DNA of 64,000 bases. Source: an uncultured Bryobacteraceae bacterium (GTDB lineage Bacteria > Acidobacteriota > Terriglobia > Bryobacterales > Bryobacteraceae). Under the pieces are notes generated by a model. The model had not been told where the DNA came from, did not search any database, and was given only the letters and a program-made list of their open reading frames with translations. The stretch covers positions 1-64,000 of the forward strand of contig CAKZUE010000024.1 of the NCBI GenBank assembly GCA_937920635.1, given 5' to 3'. Each line of letters opens with the position of its first letter. Position 1 is the first letter of the stretch. A program made the position numbers and the translations under genes. This document shows, piece after piece, positions 63,256 through 64,000 of the stretch.

Positions 63256-63894
63256 GTGGCCACCGATCTGATCGAAATCGACGCCGAGCAGCCGTCCGTC
63301 GAGGCCATCGAACGCGCCGCCATCGCCATCCGGCGCGGACAGATCGTGGCCATCCCCACCGACGCGCTCTACACGTTGGTCGCCGATCCCTTCAACCTCC
63401 ACGCCGTCGGCCGCGTCTTCGCCGCCAAGGGGCGCGAAAGCCAGCGCTCCCTGCCCCTGCTCGTCAGCGACTTTTTCATGGCCGAAGAGCTGGCTTCGGA
63501 ACTCCCCGCCCGGTTTTACCTCCTCGCCCGCCGCTTCTGGCCCGGGCCGCTGTCCATCATCGTGCCTGCCAGCGCGCGCGTGCCGCTGAAAGTCACCGGC
63601 AATACCGGGCGGCTCGCTCTCCGCCAGCCCCGCTCCCCCGTGGCCCAGGCACTGATCGACTGGCTCGGACAGCCTCTGATCGGCACCTCCGCCAACGTCA
63701 GCGGCCAGCCCACCTGCCGATCCGGCATCGAGGCTTTCGCCATTCTCGACGGTCGCATCGACCTGGTGCTGGACGGCGGCTCCTGCATCGGCGCCGGCGC
63801 CACCACCGTGGACGTCACCGAGCCCTTCTGGCGCATCATTCGCGAGGGCTGCATCCCGGAACGGGAGATCGCGGAATGCTTGCATGGCGTTTGA
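63256..63894 (+). CDS. Sua5/YciO/YrdC-family threonylcarbamoyl-AMP synthase
   Basis: 212 residues from GTG 63256; GGAGATTT precedes it. Family motifs: GQIVAIPTDALYTLVADPFN, VFAAKGRESQRSLPLLVSDF, RFWPGPLSIIVPAS and PLIGTSANVSGQPTCRS. It makes threonylcarbamoyl-AMP for tRNA t6A. The PTDTVYGL box reads PTDALYTL, so a YciO-type member is possible. There is no Sua5 C-terminal domain. A new gene starts inside its end (63876). Confidence 0.88.
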   Translation: MATDLIEIDAEQPSVEAIERAAIAIRRGQIVAIPTDALYTLVADPFNLHAVGRVFAAKGRESQRSLPLLVSDFFMAEELASELPARFYLLARRFWPGPLSIIVPASARVPLKVTGNTGRLALRQPRSPVAQALIDWLGQPLIGTSANVSGQPTCRSGIEAFAILDGRIDLVLDGGSCIGAGATTVDVTEPFWRIIREGCIPEREIAECLHGV

Positions 63895-64000
63895 GTCTCC
63901 TCCTGCTGCTGGCCTGGCCGGCGCTTCCTTTGCAGAACTCCGCGCTGCCCCGCGGCGGCGACCTCGGCCGCGAATGGCTGGCGGAAGAGTGGAGCACGAG
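63876..64000 (+). CDS. start of an exported protein (cut by window edge)
   Basis: ATG 63876 overlaps the last 19 bp of the Sua5-like gene in another frame; GGGAGA lies upstream. The visible 41 codons start MLAWRLSLLLLLAWPALPLQ, a clear signal peptide, then NSALPRGGDLGREWLAEEW. The product cannot be identified from this part. Confidence 0.6.
   Translation, partial: MLAWRLSLLLLLAWPALPLQNSALPRGGDLGREWLAEEWST

Overview
The window is GC-rich bacterial DNA that looks like an acidobacterium of the Solibacter/Bryobacter type. This is an inference from content. It carries three giant Oar-like TonB-dependent proteins that begin with a carboxypeptidase-regulatory domain, an acidobacterial VWFA-related protein, a regulator with the acidobacterial 'LKEYVVGVDVFGK' N-terminal domain, a PEP-CTERM protein and many secreted proteins without known function. 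I saw no rRNA, tRNA, CRISPR array, prophage or intact insertion sequence.

Layout. 1-254: tandem hairpin repeats and a terminator. 255-13554: three Oar-like outer-membrane proteins, proC, and a membrane-bound wHTH-like regulator beside a perfect 16-bp palindrome. 13659-17738: three secreted proteins of unassigned function (alpha/alpha-toroid, FG-GAP, Tat exported). 17848-22790: M1-type peptidase, a 650-bp gap with inverted repeats, a fused sugar acetyltransferase/ketoisomerase and a PEP-CTERM protein. 22927-30444: NfeD/slipin pair, redoxin, a toroid protein overlapping a GT2-GT4 fusion glycosyltransferase. 30457-33960 (minus): a tightly overlapping four-gene operon with PPi-type phosphofructokinase, methyltransferase, TIGR00300-type ornithine cyclodeaminase and queF. 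34040-35383: ceramidase-like protein. 35642-40699: an operon beginning with a small six-cysteine secreted peptide, followed by a TonB-C protein, a CPHC thioredoxin/rhodanese fusion and two carboxypeptidase-regulatory proteins. 40855-44472: EF-G-like GTPase and tryptophanase. 44719-47413 (minus): VWFA protein behind a broken cysteine-repeat peptide gene. 48074-56572: esterase, zinc-ribbon coiled-coil protein, murJ, GT2-GtrA fusion, M20 peptidase, lipoprotein cyclophilin, DUF389. 56604-64000: LpxL-like acyltransferase, mnmA, cysteine desulfurase, SAM hydroxide adenosyltransferase, mutM, homocysteine methyltransferase/MTHFR fusion, Sua5-like protein and the start of a secreted protein.

The most unusual signal is a repeated module seen at 35642-35949 (+) and 46932-47413 (-). 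In each, a consensus TTGACA -35 box is separated from the -10 by a spacer ending in a run of 8 or 9 G, a small stem-loop lies at the expected 5' end of the transcript, and the first gene is a small secreted cysteine-rich protein. G runs in a promoter spacer are a known substrate for slipped-strand phase variation in other bacteria. The second peptide gene has an in-frame TAA inside a regular C-x10-C repeat. The first operon also encodes a membrane-anchored CPHC (DsbA-like motif) protein that could handle the disulfides. The promoter and reading-frame facts are direct reading; phase variation and the peptide/oxidoreductase partnership are inference.
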